This document shows positions 33,900-44,907 of a DNA stretch of 64,000 nucleotides, in pieces. The stretch is from NCBI GenBank assembly GCA_023897205.1, contig JAHWDD010000004.1:5518001-5582000 (forward strand), read 5' to 3'. The notes below the pieces were generated by a model. It was given only the letters and a program-made list of their open reading frames with translations, was not told the origin of the DNA and ran no database searches. Position 1 is the first letter of the stretch. Each line of letters opens with the position of its first letter. A program made the position numbers and the translations under genes. The stretch is from Exophiala sp. HKRS030. Lineage: Eukaryota > Ascomycota > Eurotiomycetes > Chaetothyriales > Herpotrichiellaceae.

Positions 33900-34967
33900 A
33901 TGGTGGCTCCTACGAACGAAGCTTTTACTGGCGTCACCACCTCAGACGGCCCTTCCACTTCAGCATTGAGTGGTGCTCTTGCCTCGATGCAAAGTGAGTT
34001 CAGCGCAACCAATACCTTTTTCAACACGGCTACTACAACAACTACCACTGGCAGCGGTACTGTTCGAGAATCTGGAGCGTCTACCAGTGGATCCAGTGCA
34101 GCCACTACCTTCTCAACCCGTACTACTTCATCACCAGCGGGAGTCAATCCCACCGAAAGTCAAAGTGCGAGCAGAACCGCAAGCAATGTAGCCAGCAACA
34201 CTAGTAACGGCGCTGTTCTCGTTGAATCAAACTCGTGTAACAGCATCTCCTGTTCCCCCGCTCTGAAGGCAGCCGTGGCGGTACCTGTTGTGGTCGCAGC
34301 CCTTGCACTTCTTGGCCTACTTTTCTTCTGTGTCAGGAGGAGAAAGCAGAGAGCTGCTGGTGGAGCAGTGTCAGAAAAACGACCGAATAAAAAGAGCAAG
34401 AAATGGTCAAGGCATCTGAGGGTATTTTCTTTTGATGCCGAATTGCTCATGGGTGGTCGATTTTCAAGCTCGAACAGCATTCGAAGCAGAGACCCAAGCT
34501 TGCGAAGCCAGAACAACTCGAGAAATGGTGCTCACAGTGCTGAACCCAGTCTTCATTCCGTGGAGGAAGTAGCTCCGCCGTACAGAGACGCTGTATCACA
34601 CGCTACACCTGCCAGTCCCAGCCCGTTACGGAACGTCTATGCGGTCTCTGGAGCCGCAGATCCCATTCCTCGATCTGCATCTTCCGCTACTGCGCCGCCA
34701 CCCTACGGCTCCATTGTTGGTAACATGGAGCGAACCGACACTCCCGTTTCTACTAGGAACCCATTCGCCGACTCTACACCTCCTAGTCCCATTGATGGCT
34801 CACCCTTCAATGATCCTCCCGAGGATGGAGGTCGGCCTACTCTAAGTCGCAATTCCTCCATGTATCAGAGTGTCAATGCCGACGACGTCTCCGAAGCGGC
34901 AAGCATACGACAGGCACAGGTTGGGAGAAGCATGTCTGCGAGGCAAGTTACCGGTAACGGAAGCTGA
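33900..34967 (+). CDS. Ser/Thr-rich single-pass membrane protein with PPxY motifs
   Basis: This is an unnamed single-exon gene for 355 residues. Residues 1-120 are Ser/Thr/Ala-rich, as in heavily O-mannosylated cell-surface sensors of the Mid2/WSC kind, but no Cys-rich WSC domain is present. Residues about 124-145 form one strong transmembrane helix, followed by a basic stop-transfer stretch (RRRKQR). The cytoplasmic tail (about 210 residues) has a basic patch, many Ser/Pro sites and two PPxY-type motifs (APPYRD, APPPYGS), which can bind WW domains such as those of Rsp5-type ubiquitin ligases. There is no clear N-terminal signal peptide, so the helix itself may insert the protein with the N-terminus outside. 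A surface-sensor role is inference. The start is chosen by the strong ACCATGG context. Confidence 0.75.
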   Translation: MVAPTNEAFTGVTTSDGPSTSALSGALASMQSEFSATNTFFNTATTTTTTGSGTVRESGASTSGSSAATTFSTRTTSSPAGVNPTESQSASRTASNVASNTSNGAVLVESNSCNSISCSPALKAAVAVPVVVAALALLGLLFFCVRRRKQRAAGGAVSEKRPNKKSKKWSRHLRVFSFDAELLMGGRFSSSNSIRSRDPSLRSQNNSRNGAHSAEPSLHSVEEVAPPYRDAVSHATPASPSPLRNVYAVSGAADPIPRSASSATAPPPYGSIVGNMERTDTPVSTRNPFADSTPPSPIDGSPFNDPPEDGGRPTLSRNSSMYQSVNADDVSEAASIRQAQVGRSMSARQVTGNGS

Positions 34968-37315
34968 AAATAAAATTTAATCTCAAAACGCATACGAGTC
35001 GCGATCTATCACTCCCTCATGTTGTTCTATGTCATAATATCCATGGTCATGGCGTGGCGTTATTGTAATTTGTTATGTCTGAGGTCTGGGATAGAGGTTA
35101 TGGTCATTGAAAAAGTCGAAGGAGATGCGTGTATCTAGGCTTGTGATGAGATATGGAGGCGACAACAGCTACATTTTGATCGATGAAAATCTCAGTACGA
35201 GCGAAGATACACATAAATACGATGTGAACACGGCAACAAGGTATTGATTTGGTCGGTATCAGTGGAGGTATCAAGCTTGGGTTGACATGTTAGAGAATGT
35301 GAATGACCTGTCACAGCAGGAGGACAACCCATAAGGTCAAAGGATTAGGAAGCGGCCTTGAAAGGGCAAGGGATGTACGGAACGAGGAGGCAGAACATAC
35401 TAGTGTGACCTACCAGAATGAGCCAAAGAGAATCATATAGCCATTCAAACAGCGGTGGAATGATGACTACCAGAGTACAATCGATCTGCTCAAGATGTAT
35501 GTAGATTCTCGTTCCGATGAGCACTAGGCGACGTAGAACGATCTAAGATATCTTGCTGAGTTCGATGTTCTGTGATAGACCTCTAACGTTGTACAGCGTC
35601 ACCGAGTTGTCTAACAGGCTGCTCCTGCCCTTGATCTACTACGAGATAAATGGTAACACACTAGCCTTCCACTCGGCGTATTCGCATCGAGACTAGATGC
35701 AAGGTAACCCGATGAAATCGCCCGTCACCTACCTTCTTGGATCAGGCTGGCATCGCTGGCCATCAATACGCCGTCCTTTGTGCGAACGAATAAGCCTTGT
35801 TGGCTAGCCAGCCGGGTCGTTTACTCCGTTGTCTGTAGGACGTTCATCGGATGGTCGATCGGTCGCGATCGTGGTCGCGATCGTGGTCATGGCTGGATCG
35901 GTGGGCGTGGTCTGTGTTACTCTACATGCGGAGGACCTTCCTACAGAACACCGTACATACACTCTGGGAAAGGGGCACGCATGGTGGAAAGCACAGGGAA
36001 CTACATACATGCATGTACTGTAGTGCGGATATCAGTCTTCAAGTCGTTGCCTGGTAGGCACGCTGCATAGAACCCCGTGCTCGATGGCTGGCGCGGGTTA
36101 TTTTGCTGGGCGCGATTATCACGATATCACTGGGCATTGACGTATGGTACGGCGTGTAGGGAAATTCGCGAGGGTACTATTGTCGATGGAGGTATGGAAG
36201 CACTGTTGCTGGCTATCTACGGTACCGGAAAGGAGTCCTAGGGGAAACCAGGTAGATAGACAAACATGGTGATCATCTCGGGGCAACAGGTCGTGTTCTC
36301 ATTTCCCGGCCTGCGTGTGTGGAACAGTAGTTGCTGCCTGTGCGGTAAATCCAGTGGCAGATATTAGAGCCAGGGTCCGGGTTGGCAAGGACCGATCACT
36401 CATGTGCGGGTGTTGTCTATGGAACCTTGCTTTGGAGCGACTTATTGCAATTGCTAGGACGCCTGTTGCCAGAAGGCACCCATATGTCGTAGCATCAGCA
36501 GAGGTTTGCAGAGATGAAAAAGGACCACAATAATTCCAGGCTATTGATCCATCACCATGAATTATTTGACTGCGCTGCACTCGGTCGGTGCCGATTTCAC
36601 CTCGAAGCGCCTATACTATTGATGGCTCGTGTTGTTGGCAATGCCACCACCGATGGTCTGTCCTTTAAAAAGCCACTGCGTTTCTGGTCAGTGCACAGGC
36701 TACAAAGTACTTGCCGTCCGATTGTTGATTTATTTTGTTTGTGAGCACAGTTGGTCCCTTTTTGCACATGCTTGCATCAGCTCGGCAGGCGCCTGATCGT
36801 CCAGCATAGTTTGCCGTGCATTCGAACAGCCATCCTCCGAATGCATTTGTGGCTCTGAATGGTCACGTATAGATCACGTGACCTAAGAACTAGCCCCTGA
36901 GGCTTGTTGTCACAAATTTCCGAGGCTCGGCGAGTATGCTGACATGCGCACATGTCGCCTCATGGCGGTGGAGGCGTCCTGGCCAAGGTGTTTCACATAG
37001 CGGTGGCACAAAAATGGCAGTCGATGCTACCCAGGCATGCCAGGCCTGATGCTACTGCAGCTATTCGGAACTTGGCATTGAGGATCGGCTGGGAACAGTG
37101 CGTGAGCCCGATGATCAAGCCGCATTTGACACAGGGGCCCTAGGGCCGGGTGGGAAGGATTGCTTATGCCAATGTCATCCAAACCCATATATGATAGCAG
37201 TGCCTTCTTGCAGGGGTTTTTGATGGCCTCGAGCCGGACTTGCTCGTCTAGTCGATCAAGGCTTGGTCAACACAGCGTGTGATTATCCAAGGGAAGAGCG
37301 TTGTCGATTTGTTCA
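34968..37315. other. Intergenic region of 2.3 kb
   Basis: It contains the 3' flank of the membrane-protein gene and the 3' flank of VPS28 (minus). A TCACGTGA site is seen at about 36875-36882. Short frames on both strands show no family. Confidence 0.45.
35861..35888. repeat. 12-bp tandem repeat
   Basis: The unit ggtcgcgatcgt is repeated at 35861-35872 and 35873-35884, with a partial third copy. It contains the CGATCG palindrome and lies in noncoding DNA. Confidence 0.9.
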
Positions 37316-38053
37316 TCAACGAATGATGGATTTGAAGCCATTATATGCCTGTTCCATATCAAATGCTAAATCATGGGCCTGGTCATCACTGAGTTCTTCT
37401 GATGTTTTCATCTGATTGAGTGTGATCAGCCATTGGATGATTTTGCCTCTGTGCTCAAAATCTTGATCGGTGACCTTGTTGACAGACTGTATAACGTCGG
37501 AAAGTAGGGGGTGCAGAGCAGACTTGGAAACCATATTCAAACGAAGAGCATCGAGGAACGTGATGAAATTCTCCGTAGCAACCAGGATGAGGCTGCCAGA
37601 GAACCCAGTGGAAGGATTTGCCATGGGTATCTGCCCAGAAGAGATTGCAGGTCTCGTATGAACTTCATCGGCTGTCAACCCAACCCGTAGCCTTTCTTTC
37701 GCCCTAGGACATTCTATCTCCCACTTTCTTGTAAAGGTATCGAGGTCAACGAACTCGCGAGAGACATCTTCATCATTGAGGATGGATCGATATTGTCGCA
37801 GGAGTTTGGAGCACATATCCGAATACTCATTTTCAGGAAGTGCATCCTTGATATATGCCTTTTCGAGCCCGTCAAGAGTGCGGATGATGCTGTAGATTTC
37901 AGCCAGCGAATCAATGAGATCTCGCTCGGCGGATGAATCGAATAGTTTGACTTCCTCCTCTAGGTTGATTTTGGCGGAGAGTGAGGTATTAGGAGTGTAG
38001 CTGTATGGCGTCGGAGCATAAGGTGAAGGGCGGGCTGGTTGCACCGTGTTCAT
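37316..38053 (-). CDS. VPS28: ESCRT-I subunit VPS28
   Basis: Vps28 is a core subunit of ESCRT-I, which sorts ubiquitinated membrane proteins into multivesicular bodies; its C-terminal helical bundle contacts ESCRT-II. One exon gives 245 residues, the usual fungal length. The family signature is strong: YAPTPYSYTPNTSLSAKIN at the N-terminus, LFDSSAERDLIDSLAEIYSI, LDGLEKAYIKD, then REFVDLDTF and ECPRAKERLRVGL, and a C-terminal four-helix domain (LHPLLSDVIQSVNKV, GKIIQWLITLNQM, QAHDLAFDMEQAYNGF). I start at the Met at 38053 because the 12 codons before it (from 38089) do not look conserved. It is divergent from NOC2, with 359 bp between starts. Confidence 0.95.
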   Translation of the reverse strand: MNTVQPARPSPYAPTPYSYTPNTSLSAKINLEEEVKLFDSSAERDLIDSLAEIYSIIRTLDGLEKAYIKDALPENEYSDMCSKLLRQYRSILNDEDVSREFVDLDTFTRKWEIECPRAKERLRVGLTADEVHTRPAISSGQIPMANPSTGFSGSLILVATENFITFLDALRLNMVSKSALHPLLSDVIQSVNKVTDQDFEHRGKIIQWLITLNQMKTSEELSDDQAHDLAFDMEQAYNGFKSIIR

Positions 38054-38412
38054 TCTCAAGGTTGCTGTCGGCCCAGGGCCAAAACACACACTGACCTTAC
38101 AAAGTCGTGGAATTCAGGAACTGATGTAGTATATGAGGCATGGCACAAGTGGTGCAGGCACGTGCATTTCAAGTCAGGATCGGAGGAATGATTCCCCCTC
38201 CTCCGGCCTCGGATAAACCTCGCAACTTGGCAAAAAATAAAATTCTGGGAATCTGCGTTCTCCAATTCCGAATGATGAGTAGAAGCGTTGCAGTGATTCA
38301 AAGGTGTTCATAATTTCTATCCCTTTTCATATGGCCAGGTCAGACCCAGGCTACAGACAAATAATATCATTCCAGACCAGCTCATTATCCTGCCGGGAAA
38401 CCTAACGCCGAC
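38054..38412. promoter_or_regulatory. Bidirectional promoter VPS28 / NOC2
   Basis: The 359 bp between two divergent housekeeping starts must hold both promoters and leaders. A short AT-rich stretch (about 38228-38250) lies near the middle. No factor site was identified with confidence. Confidence 0.55.
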
Positions 38413-40532
38413 ATGGCGAAACAGGCAAAGGCGACAAAGAAGTTCGAAAAGAATCGTCTCAAGGGCACTTTAGACCGAAGGAAGGGATTTGCAAAGATCA
38501 AGCAGAAACACCAACAGAATGCAAAACGCAAGGAACGGTCAGCCAAGCGGACAGAAGCGACTAAAGACGCTCATGACTCTGGCGAAGAATCAACTCCGGA
38601 CAATGGATCAGATATGAATGAGGACGAATACTTCCAAGAAGCACTTGACATTCCTGAACTTGAGGCATCCTCCGGAGCCAAGGCGAAGAACGTGAAACGC
38701 AAGAGAGGAGTGATGGAACAGGAAGAACAAAATGCGGAAAGTTCCGATGGCGTAGCCACGGAAGATGAAGAGGATGACCACAAAGGGCAACTTGCATCCC
38801 TGGCTCAGAAAGATCCGGAATTTTACAAATACCTACAAGAGAACGATGCCGATTTATTGGACTTCGATGAGGATGATGACTTAGCCGGGGTGGACGAGCT
38901 GAGTGACGAAGAGCCTCGCTCTAAGAAGCGAAAGACAGAGGATCCTTCTGGTCCCATCGATGTTACGCTGCCCATGATCGAAAAGTGGAAGTCTTCCTTG
39001 GAGGAATCTTTCTCCATCAGAGCATTGCGTCAATTAACACTCGCTTTCCGTGCCGCCGCACATGCCGATGATGAAGCCGAAGCGGCTTTCCGATACGCCA
39101 TCCCTACCCCAGAGGCCTATCATCAGGTTCTCATTACATCTCTACAGCAAGTTCCAGTGGTATTGGCACATCATCTTCCCGTCAAGGAATCTGCAGGAGG
39201 AAAACTCCGGATTCCATCCGATTCTCCTAAATTCAAAACACTCTCTCCTCTCATCAAATCACATGCATCATCATTGTACCATTTACTGGGTCATTTGTCA
39301 GATACCAACACTCTGAGATTGTCCCTACAATCGCTTGAGCCTCTACTGCCTTATTTGCTCCAATTCCGCAAATTCCTCAAAGCTGTCATCAAATCTGTTT
39401 CGTCAATTTGGTCAGATAATTCCTCGGACGAAGCCACCAGGATCACCGCTTTCCTGATTATTCGAAGAGTAATGGTGATTGGAGATGCTGGACTTCGAGA
39501 AACCGTGCTGAAATCTACCTATGAAGGCGTGATCAAAGGCAGCAGAAACACAACCATTCATACTCTTGCCGGTGTAAACTTGATGAAAAACTCCGCAGCA
39601 GAAATTTGGGGTATTGATCAAAAAGTGAGCTACACAACAGGCTTCACCTTCATTCGACAACTTGCCATACATCTCCGCACAAACATCACCAAGCCCACCA
39701 AGGATTCTTATAAGACTGTCTACAATTGGCAATTTGTTCATTCTCTTGACTTTTGGTCACGGGTTCTGTCGACACACTGCAACTCTCTCCTGGAAGCTCA
39801 AAACGGCAAACAGTCACAATTGAGGCCGCTGATCTATCCAGTGGTTCAGGTCACCCTCGGCGTGATGAGATTAATACCTACTTCAACATATTTCCCACTT
39901 CGTTTCCTCCTTATGAGATCTCTTCTACGCATCTCACAGGCCACCGAGACATACATCCCATTATCTGCAGCTCTAATAGAAGTTCTCAATTCGGCTGAGA
40001 TGAAGAAACCTGCCAAGGCCTCCACACAGAAGGCTTTGGACTTCACTACCAATATTAGAGCTCCCACAGCCTACCTCAAAACCAAGGTATATCAGGACGG
40101 TGTAGGCGAGCAGGTTGTAGAATTACTTTCGGAGTTTTTCGTCCTATGGACGAAAAGTATCGCGTATCCTGAATTGCAGTTACCGACTATGGTGATGCTC
40201 AAACGATGGATCAAGGGGCTTCTAAATCGGGTGGAAACAGAAACGCCAAGCTCAATCAATCGCTTCATTTGCTTGTCCAAAAGTCGGAAGCAAATGCCAA
40301 ATGGATCGAGGAGCGACGCAACAAGATCAATTTCTCTCCAAAAGACCGTGTGGCGGTAGAAGGATTTCTCAAGGACGTTGAGTGGGAAGACACACCCTTG
40401 GGTGCTTTTGTTGTTACACAACGAAAGCTTAGGGATGAGAGAAAGAAAGTGGTAGAGCAAGGCAGGAAGGATCAAGCGCAGAGAAAGGCAAAGGAGGTGG
40501 AAGAAGACGACGATGACATTGCCATCAATTGA
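38413..40532 (+). CDS. NOC2: Nucleolar complex protein 2 (NOC2), with one-base frame break
   Basis: Noc2 forms complexes with Noc1 and Noc3 that escort 60S pre-ribosomes from nucleolus to nucleoplasm; it is essential in yeast. The N-terminus is basic with a nuclear/nucleolar signal (KKFEKNRLKGTLDRRKG), then an acidic stretch and the Noc2 repeat domain (LTLPMIEKWK-like start at DVTLPMIEKWK, SVSSIWSDNSSDEATRI, NWQFVHSLDFWSRVL, LIYPVVQVTLGVMRLIP, YFPLRF). The frame is intact to codon 602. There, at the GGGG run 40215-40218, it shifts: the zero frame runs on nonsensically to a stop at 40359. The family's C-terminal sequence (NAKLNQSLHLLVQKSEANAK, then SPKDRVAVEGFLKD and TPLGAFV) continues in the other frame to a stop at 40532. 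One base seems to be missing in the G run. No intron fits. The intended product would be about 706 residues. Confidence 0.92.
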
Positions 40533-41194
40533 GTGCCAATGATGACTTCAAATCTTTCAACCGACGCTCATGTCTATCGCCCATGCCGTGGATCTCACAA
40601 ATATTTCAGAAGTAGCAAGCCTAGGCACTAAGCCCGAATTTCTACCCCCGGCGACGAATGAACAGGTATAGGTTCAGGTTACTTATCGACATTTCATCAG
40701 GTGTATCCGTCAAGCAGCCACAAATTGCCGTAGACACAACAAGCACAAGACAGCCGCAGATCGGTGACAGATTCACGAAGGCTATCTGCGCGAAAGGCCG
40801 GTGGCGCAGCTATTCAGGCGTGCATCGTCCACAATACTTCGACACTGACAGCGGAGAACAAGCTGCATAGATCGACTGGAGTGAATATTTCCACAATACC
40901 ACATTCGATGTCATTCACCAACCCAGAGGGGGACGAAAGAATTCAGTTCGACGCGTGTTTGTCGCGTCGGAGCATGCATGCGCTACAACTACGAATTTTG
41001 CCCTGTGAATGTATTGTCGTGCCTCTCATTGCCAACGTGTCGGAACAACGACACTGTTGTGTTCGTATCGATCTGTCCGTCCGCAAGTGGCCTTTGAGCC
41101 GATCGTGAACCCTCCGAAGTCAGATCCGCCATCGTTCGAGAGTGTTCCTGCATATTGGAAGCAATCACAATCGCGGACACAATCAACTACCGCG
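40533..41194. other. Intergenic between NOC2 and the DUF6604 gene
   Basis: Both genes are on plus, so it holds the NOC2 3' UTR and the next promoter. The reading frame of the next gene is open back to 41009, but that part looks noncoding in composition. Confidence 0.5.
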
Positions 41195-43771
41195 ATGGCC
41201 TCCCTCGAACCAAACACGAAAGCACATTTACCCCATCAACTCGAGAGCGCATACAGCAAATATCATTCCGGTACGGAAGAACTCATCTCCTGGTTGATCA
41301 AAAACACTTGGGAGGCATGGGGTTTTGTGAAGGAAGAAGACAATTGCGCGTTCCGGTCTGGCCGTTCAAACATATCTACGCATGACCTCATAGCCATGTC
41401 TGAAGAGATTTCAAGAGGGAATACAATTACAGTCCCCATGAGAATACTGAAGCTCACAATCTCAGTCCTGGATGGAAGGCGCCGCTGCTCGGATTGGTTT
41501 GGTCGGAACGCTACTTCTAGCATCGATGTTGAGTCGAACTGCAGTCACCAACATTTCATACGCGTGCTCGAAGTCATTCTTGCCAACCTTCAACTGGCTC
41601 ATGACCGCCAGATTGCTCATTTAAGATCCGAGCAAAAGCCAAGGTCCTATGCAAAACCCACGGTAGAAGATGAACAATATGAAACCGATATCTCCCCAAT
41701 CATCTCCACAATTTCTTCAGACGACAAACAAGTGGGAACGAACACGAAAGAAGATTGCAGTTTGCAAACGGACAAGGCTTCAGATGACCATTCAACACGC
41801 GTGCCGAGACTCCATGATATCATGTCACCGGAACGTGACATCCTTTTCCGTTGCTTTTGTCTTCTAGAAGACCTCAATGCCATCCGTTCGTCCATCAAAG
41901 ACAGCATTTCCAGATACAAGGACGGATCTGTCCCCTTGATAGTCTCTGCTATCGTGATCGAGCAAGCGCTTGAGATTGGACGTCGACAAGTCGCAGATTT
42001 CGCGAAGGATAATAGAGTGTCTACCTCTTACGACAAGATAATTCTCGGGTTCTTTCTGAAAGTGACCTGTAGTCGTCGCGGGAGAGTTCCTACGAGCCCC
42101 GAGGACTGCATTGAAATCGAGCCGCATAGACTCAAATTCAGCCGAGTTGGAATGTCAGATGTTGTTGACTGGACCTTCCTGAAGGCATGGTATCACCTCG
42201 ACCGATGGAATCGCGAGCAGGTCTCTGCTGCAGCGAAGGATACCGAGTCGAGAATGCCAACAACTTTTTCATCTCCATTGAAAACTTCTGCTTGGGCAGG
42301 TGATGGTACGCTCATTTCGCAGACCGGATCACTAATTCGCGAGGGGATGATGGAGGATATACAAATCTTCACATACGACCAAATCACTGATATGTTTTGC
42401 AGTTTGGTTCGAACGGATCCTGATACTCCACATTCAGATCTCAAATTGGATCACGTCTTCATCGCGCAGGTCTTTCTTGACCTCCACGGTGTACTTTCAG
42501 ATAGAGGATTGGCCATGTGCGCCATTGAAACCATCGTGACAGCCAAGGATATGAAGAACAGTCAGGAAAGTTTCACAAAGATAGTTAGAGCGATACCTGC
42601 TTCCTCGCGCCCAGTTATAGAAGGTCCGGAGATGACCGCGATGAAAACGAGAATCCAGAATCTGCTGAGTGATATGTATCAGTCCCATCGAGGGCGAGGC
42701 ATACAAGCACGAAATCCCCTGGCGGCTGGCTATACTTGCCTTTACTTACGGTTAGCGAATCACTCCATCAACGTCGAATTCGCGGATTCCTGTGACAACT
42801 TTTTAGCAGGTTTGCATGCATACACTGGATTGATGCAGGAGCATCAACTTGACACACATTGGCCGGACATGGATTTCGTCCTCAATACTCATTCGCCGCA
42901 ATATTTCTTACTCGGGTCCAATCCAACAGAGCACTTTCAGAGGCTGTGCAGAGTTGCAGGACGGGATCGTGAAGGAGTCATGTCCGAATCTGGCGACTAT
43001 CGAACACTTCAGCATCGCGCTATCCCATTGCTGGAACTCTTTTTCCAGTTATCATATTCGAGGCTCAAGACCCGCGATGAGTGTGCCGAGGCTATTCGAA
43101 TCGTTCTGGTCATCATCAGGACTTATGGTCGATTGACAAAGCATGCCAAATTATGGAATGCTGCCGATCTCAGTTTCGACATGCACAAACTCCGCAAATT
43201 GTGCTCAAGGGAACCGACCACCACAACAAGTCAATTTCTTGAAGATTTGACCGACGCTTTAGTAGAGGAAATTCCGGAGCTGTTCTTCGATTATTCAATC
43301 CTGGCTGCACGGTGCCAGTTACTAAATGGGATCATCGAAGAAGCACAAAGTCCGCTCGATATGGCCTCCGCAAGACGAACAGGGAATATCTGGATGCTGA
43401 GGCATGGTGGTTTCGTTCGGATGGTGCGTGATATGCAATCCAATGAGAGGTGGTCCCATTTTCCTCTTCGTGGGGCTGCAAAAGAGATAACGAAAGATTG
43501 GGGCCAGCTCTCCGAATCCACGATGAAAGCTGGCATACGAGTGTTAGAAGACTTCATCGGTGAATCCGGCGATGAGGGGGTGCGTTATCTCAAGGCAAAA
43601 TTGTCCAAGGTCTACAGGCACGAGGAAATTGATTTTGAGACTCTGGATTCTTTACCTCTCAGTTCAAGACGCAAAGAGCGTAGCTATGAAGGGGACAAGG
43701 AAGAATGCCTTCCGACAAAAGGACCACTGGACTTGATGGAATTGTCGGCGACTTTGGAACAACAGCGTTGA
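41195..43771 (+). CDS. DUF6604-type fungal protein
   Basis: This is a single-exon gene for 858 residues, of a fungal family whose function is not known. The N-terminal part (residues about 10-250) fits the DUF6604 pattern: YSKYHSGTEELISWLIKN near the start (the usual 'Y-x-x-x-T-x-x-x-x-x-W-L' opening), then a helical region with a charged low-complexity insert (about 150-210). The rest is predicted helical with no recognised domain. The protein has no signal peptide or membrane helix. The start at 41195 (MASLEPN) is preferred over the in-frame Met at 41009 because it places the conserved opening near the N-terminus. Such proteins often accompany ankyrin or MYND-type domains elsewhere, but none is seen here. 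Confidence 0.7.
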   Translation: MASLEPNTKAHLPHQLESAYSKYHSGTEELISWLIKNTWEAWGFVKEEDNCAFRSGRSNISTHDLIAMSEEISRGNTITVPMRILKLTISVLDGRRRCSDWFGRNATSSIDVESNCSHQHFIRVLEVILANLQLAHDRQIAHLRSEQKPRSYAKPTVEDEQYETDISPIISTISSDDKQVGTNTKEDCSLQTDKASDDHSTRVPRLHDIMSPERDILFRCFCLLEDLNAIRSSIKDSISRYKDGSVPLIVSAIVIEQALEIGRRQVADFAKDNRVSTSYDKIILGFFLKVTCSRRGRVPTSPEDCIEIEPHRLKFSRVGMSDVVDWTFLKAWYHLDRWNREQVSAAAKDTESRMPTTFSSPLKTSAWAGDGTLISQTGSLIREGMMEDIQIFTYDQITDMFCSLVRTDPDTPHSDLKLDHVFIAQVFLDLHGVLSDRGLAMCAIETIVTAKDMKNSQESFTKIVRAIPASSRPVIEGPEMTAMKTRIQNLLSDMYQSHRGRGIQARNPLAAGYTCLYLRLANHSINVEFADSCDNFLAGLHAYTGLMQEHQLDTHWPDMDFVLNTHSPQYFLLGSNPTEHFQRLCRVAGRDREGVMSESGDYRTLQHRAIPLLELFFQLSYSRLKTRDECAEAIRIVLVIIRTYGRLTKHAKLWNAADLSFDMHKLRKLCSREPTTTTSQFLEDLTDALVEEIPELFFDYSILAARCQLLNGIIEEAQSPLDMASARRTGNIWMLRHGGFVRMVRDMQSNERWSHFPLRGAAKEITKDWGQLSESTMKAGIRVLEDFIGESGDEGVRYLKAKLSKVYRHEEIDFETLDSLPLSSRRKERSYEGDKEECLPTKGPLDLMELSATLEQQR

Positions 43772-44845
43772 GGTGATGAACCCTTGGAAGACTTGGCTCG
43801 TACGAATTTTCATCCGAGACCACAGAAGATGTGATTGAAATGTCTCGGTAGTATGTGCTTAGACGAGACCTCTAAGAAAATTTGTTTTGGTGCACTTTCA
43901 CTCGTTGATTTAATCATGCATAGTCCATAGTGAACCACTCAACGGTCGAGTTGGAGCCACTTCGAGCCGGTCGAGGAAGTTTCTACTCCAGGTCCGTGGC
44001 CGGATGTGGTCCGGTTTGGCGTCATGATATCCTGGATGGAGTGACTTCATAAATGACCATCCCACGTAACTTGACCCAATGTTCCCGGTGGGGGTACACC
44101 GCTAGTCAATAGTATATCTCAGGACGGCTCGCCTCGATATGGGTGTCGCAGCTAAGGATATCTCACGCATGATCCACGTAAATATGTCTCGTCGTGGTGC
44201 GCATAGGTACTTTCCGCCACACGTGTGCACGTGACATGCACGACAACCCCTGACTCTCTCCCCATTTTTGTGAGACTGGACCCAAATCCTGCAACGCAAA
44301 CATCAGGTGATGTTGTCCAAAGGACCCTTCACGACTGACAACGTCTGCACAAGCGGCGATCTCGAACCAGATTGCATGGAATATCCCACGTTTTCAGGCA
44401 CCGGATCAGATTCATCACACCTGAGTCGCTTCTTCGCATCTACCGGATACGTGGTCCTTCCGAGATGCACAGTCCTCACTTAATCATACGTCACGAGGTC
44501 CCTCAAAGGAGAATTGGGCCTCTGCCTGTTGGCCACGATCTTTCTACCTTCAGAAACCATTGGTCAAACTGTTTGCTTGCCAAGTTGCTGATATCAGCGA
44601 ACAAAACGAAAAGAAAAACGTCCCCAAAGCCACCAGCTCGTGATGTAAAAGCTCCCAAACATCATCTCACCTTATGTTTCTCTCGCCAAAAGATTCGTGA
44701 GCCTCCCACTATCTTTCCCGTCTCCAAAATCAGTGAGGCTGTGGGATCTGTGTATCTGTCCACCGTCCATTGCCACCTGTGACCTGAGCATTTTACCTCA
44801 GCCTCACACCTTCGAGAAGTACCTGCTCTGCTCAGGACGCAAAGG
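43772..44845. other. Upstream region of the trehalose gene
   Basis: About 1.1 kb without a recognised gene. It includes a CACGTG E-box at 44228-44233 and one CCCCT element at 44247-44251. Confidence 0.5.
44247..44251 (+). promoter_or_regulatory. Candidate STRE (CCCCT)
   Basis: CCCCT is the core of the stress-response element bound by Msn2/4-like factors, and trehalose genes are classic targets in yeast. The site is short, single and 660 bp from the start, so chance occurrence is possible. Confidence 0.3.
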
Positions 44846-44853
44846 TATAAATT
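44846..44853 (+). promoter_or_regulatory. TATA box of the trehalose gene
   Basis: TATAAATT stands 62 bp before the ATG at 44908, which would leave a leader of only about 30 nt. A good TATA element fits a strongly regulated stress or clock gene. Confidence 0.5.
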
Positions 44854-44907
44854 CTTGAAACTGTTACTGTTCTACAACAAGATTCTTCAAACTACTTTGT
44901 ATAAATC

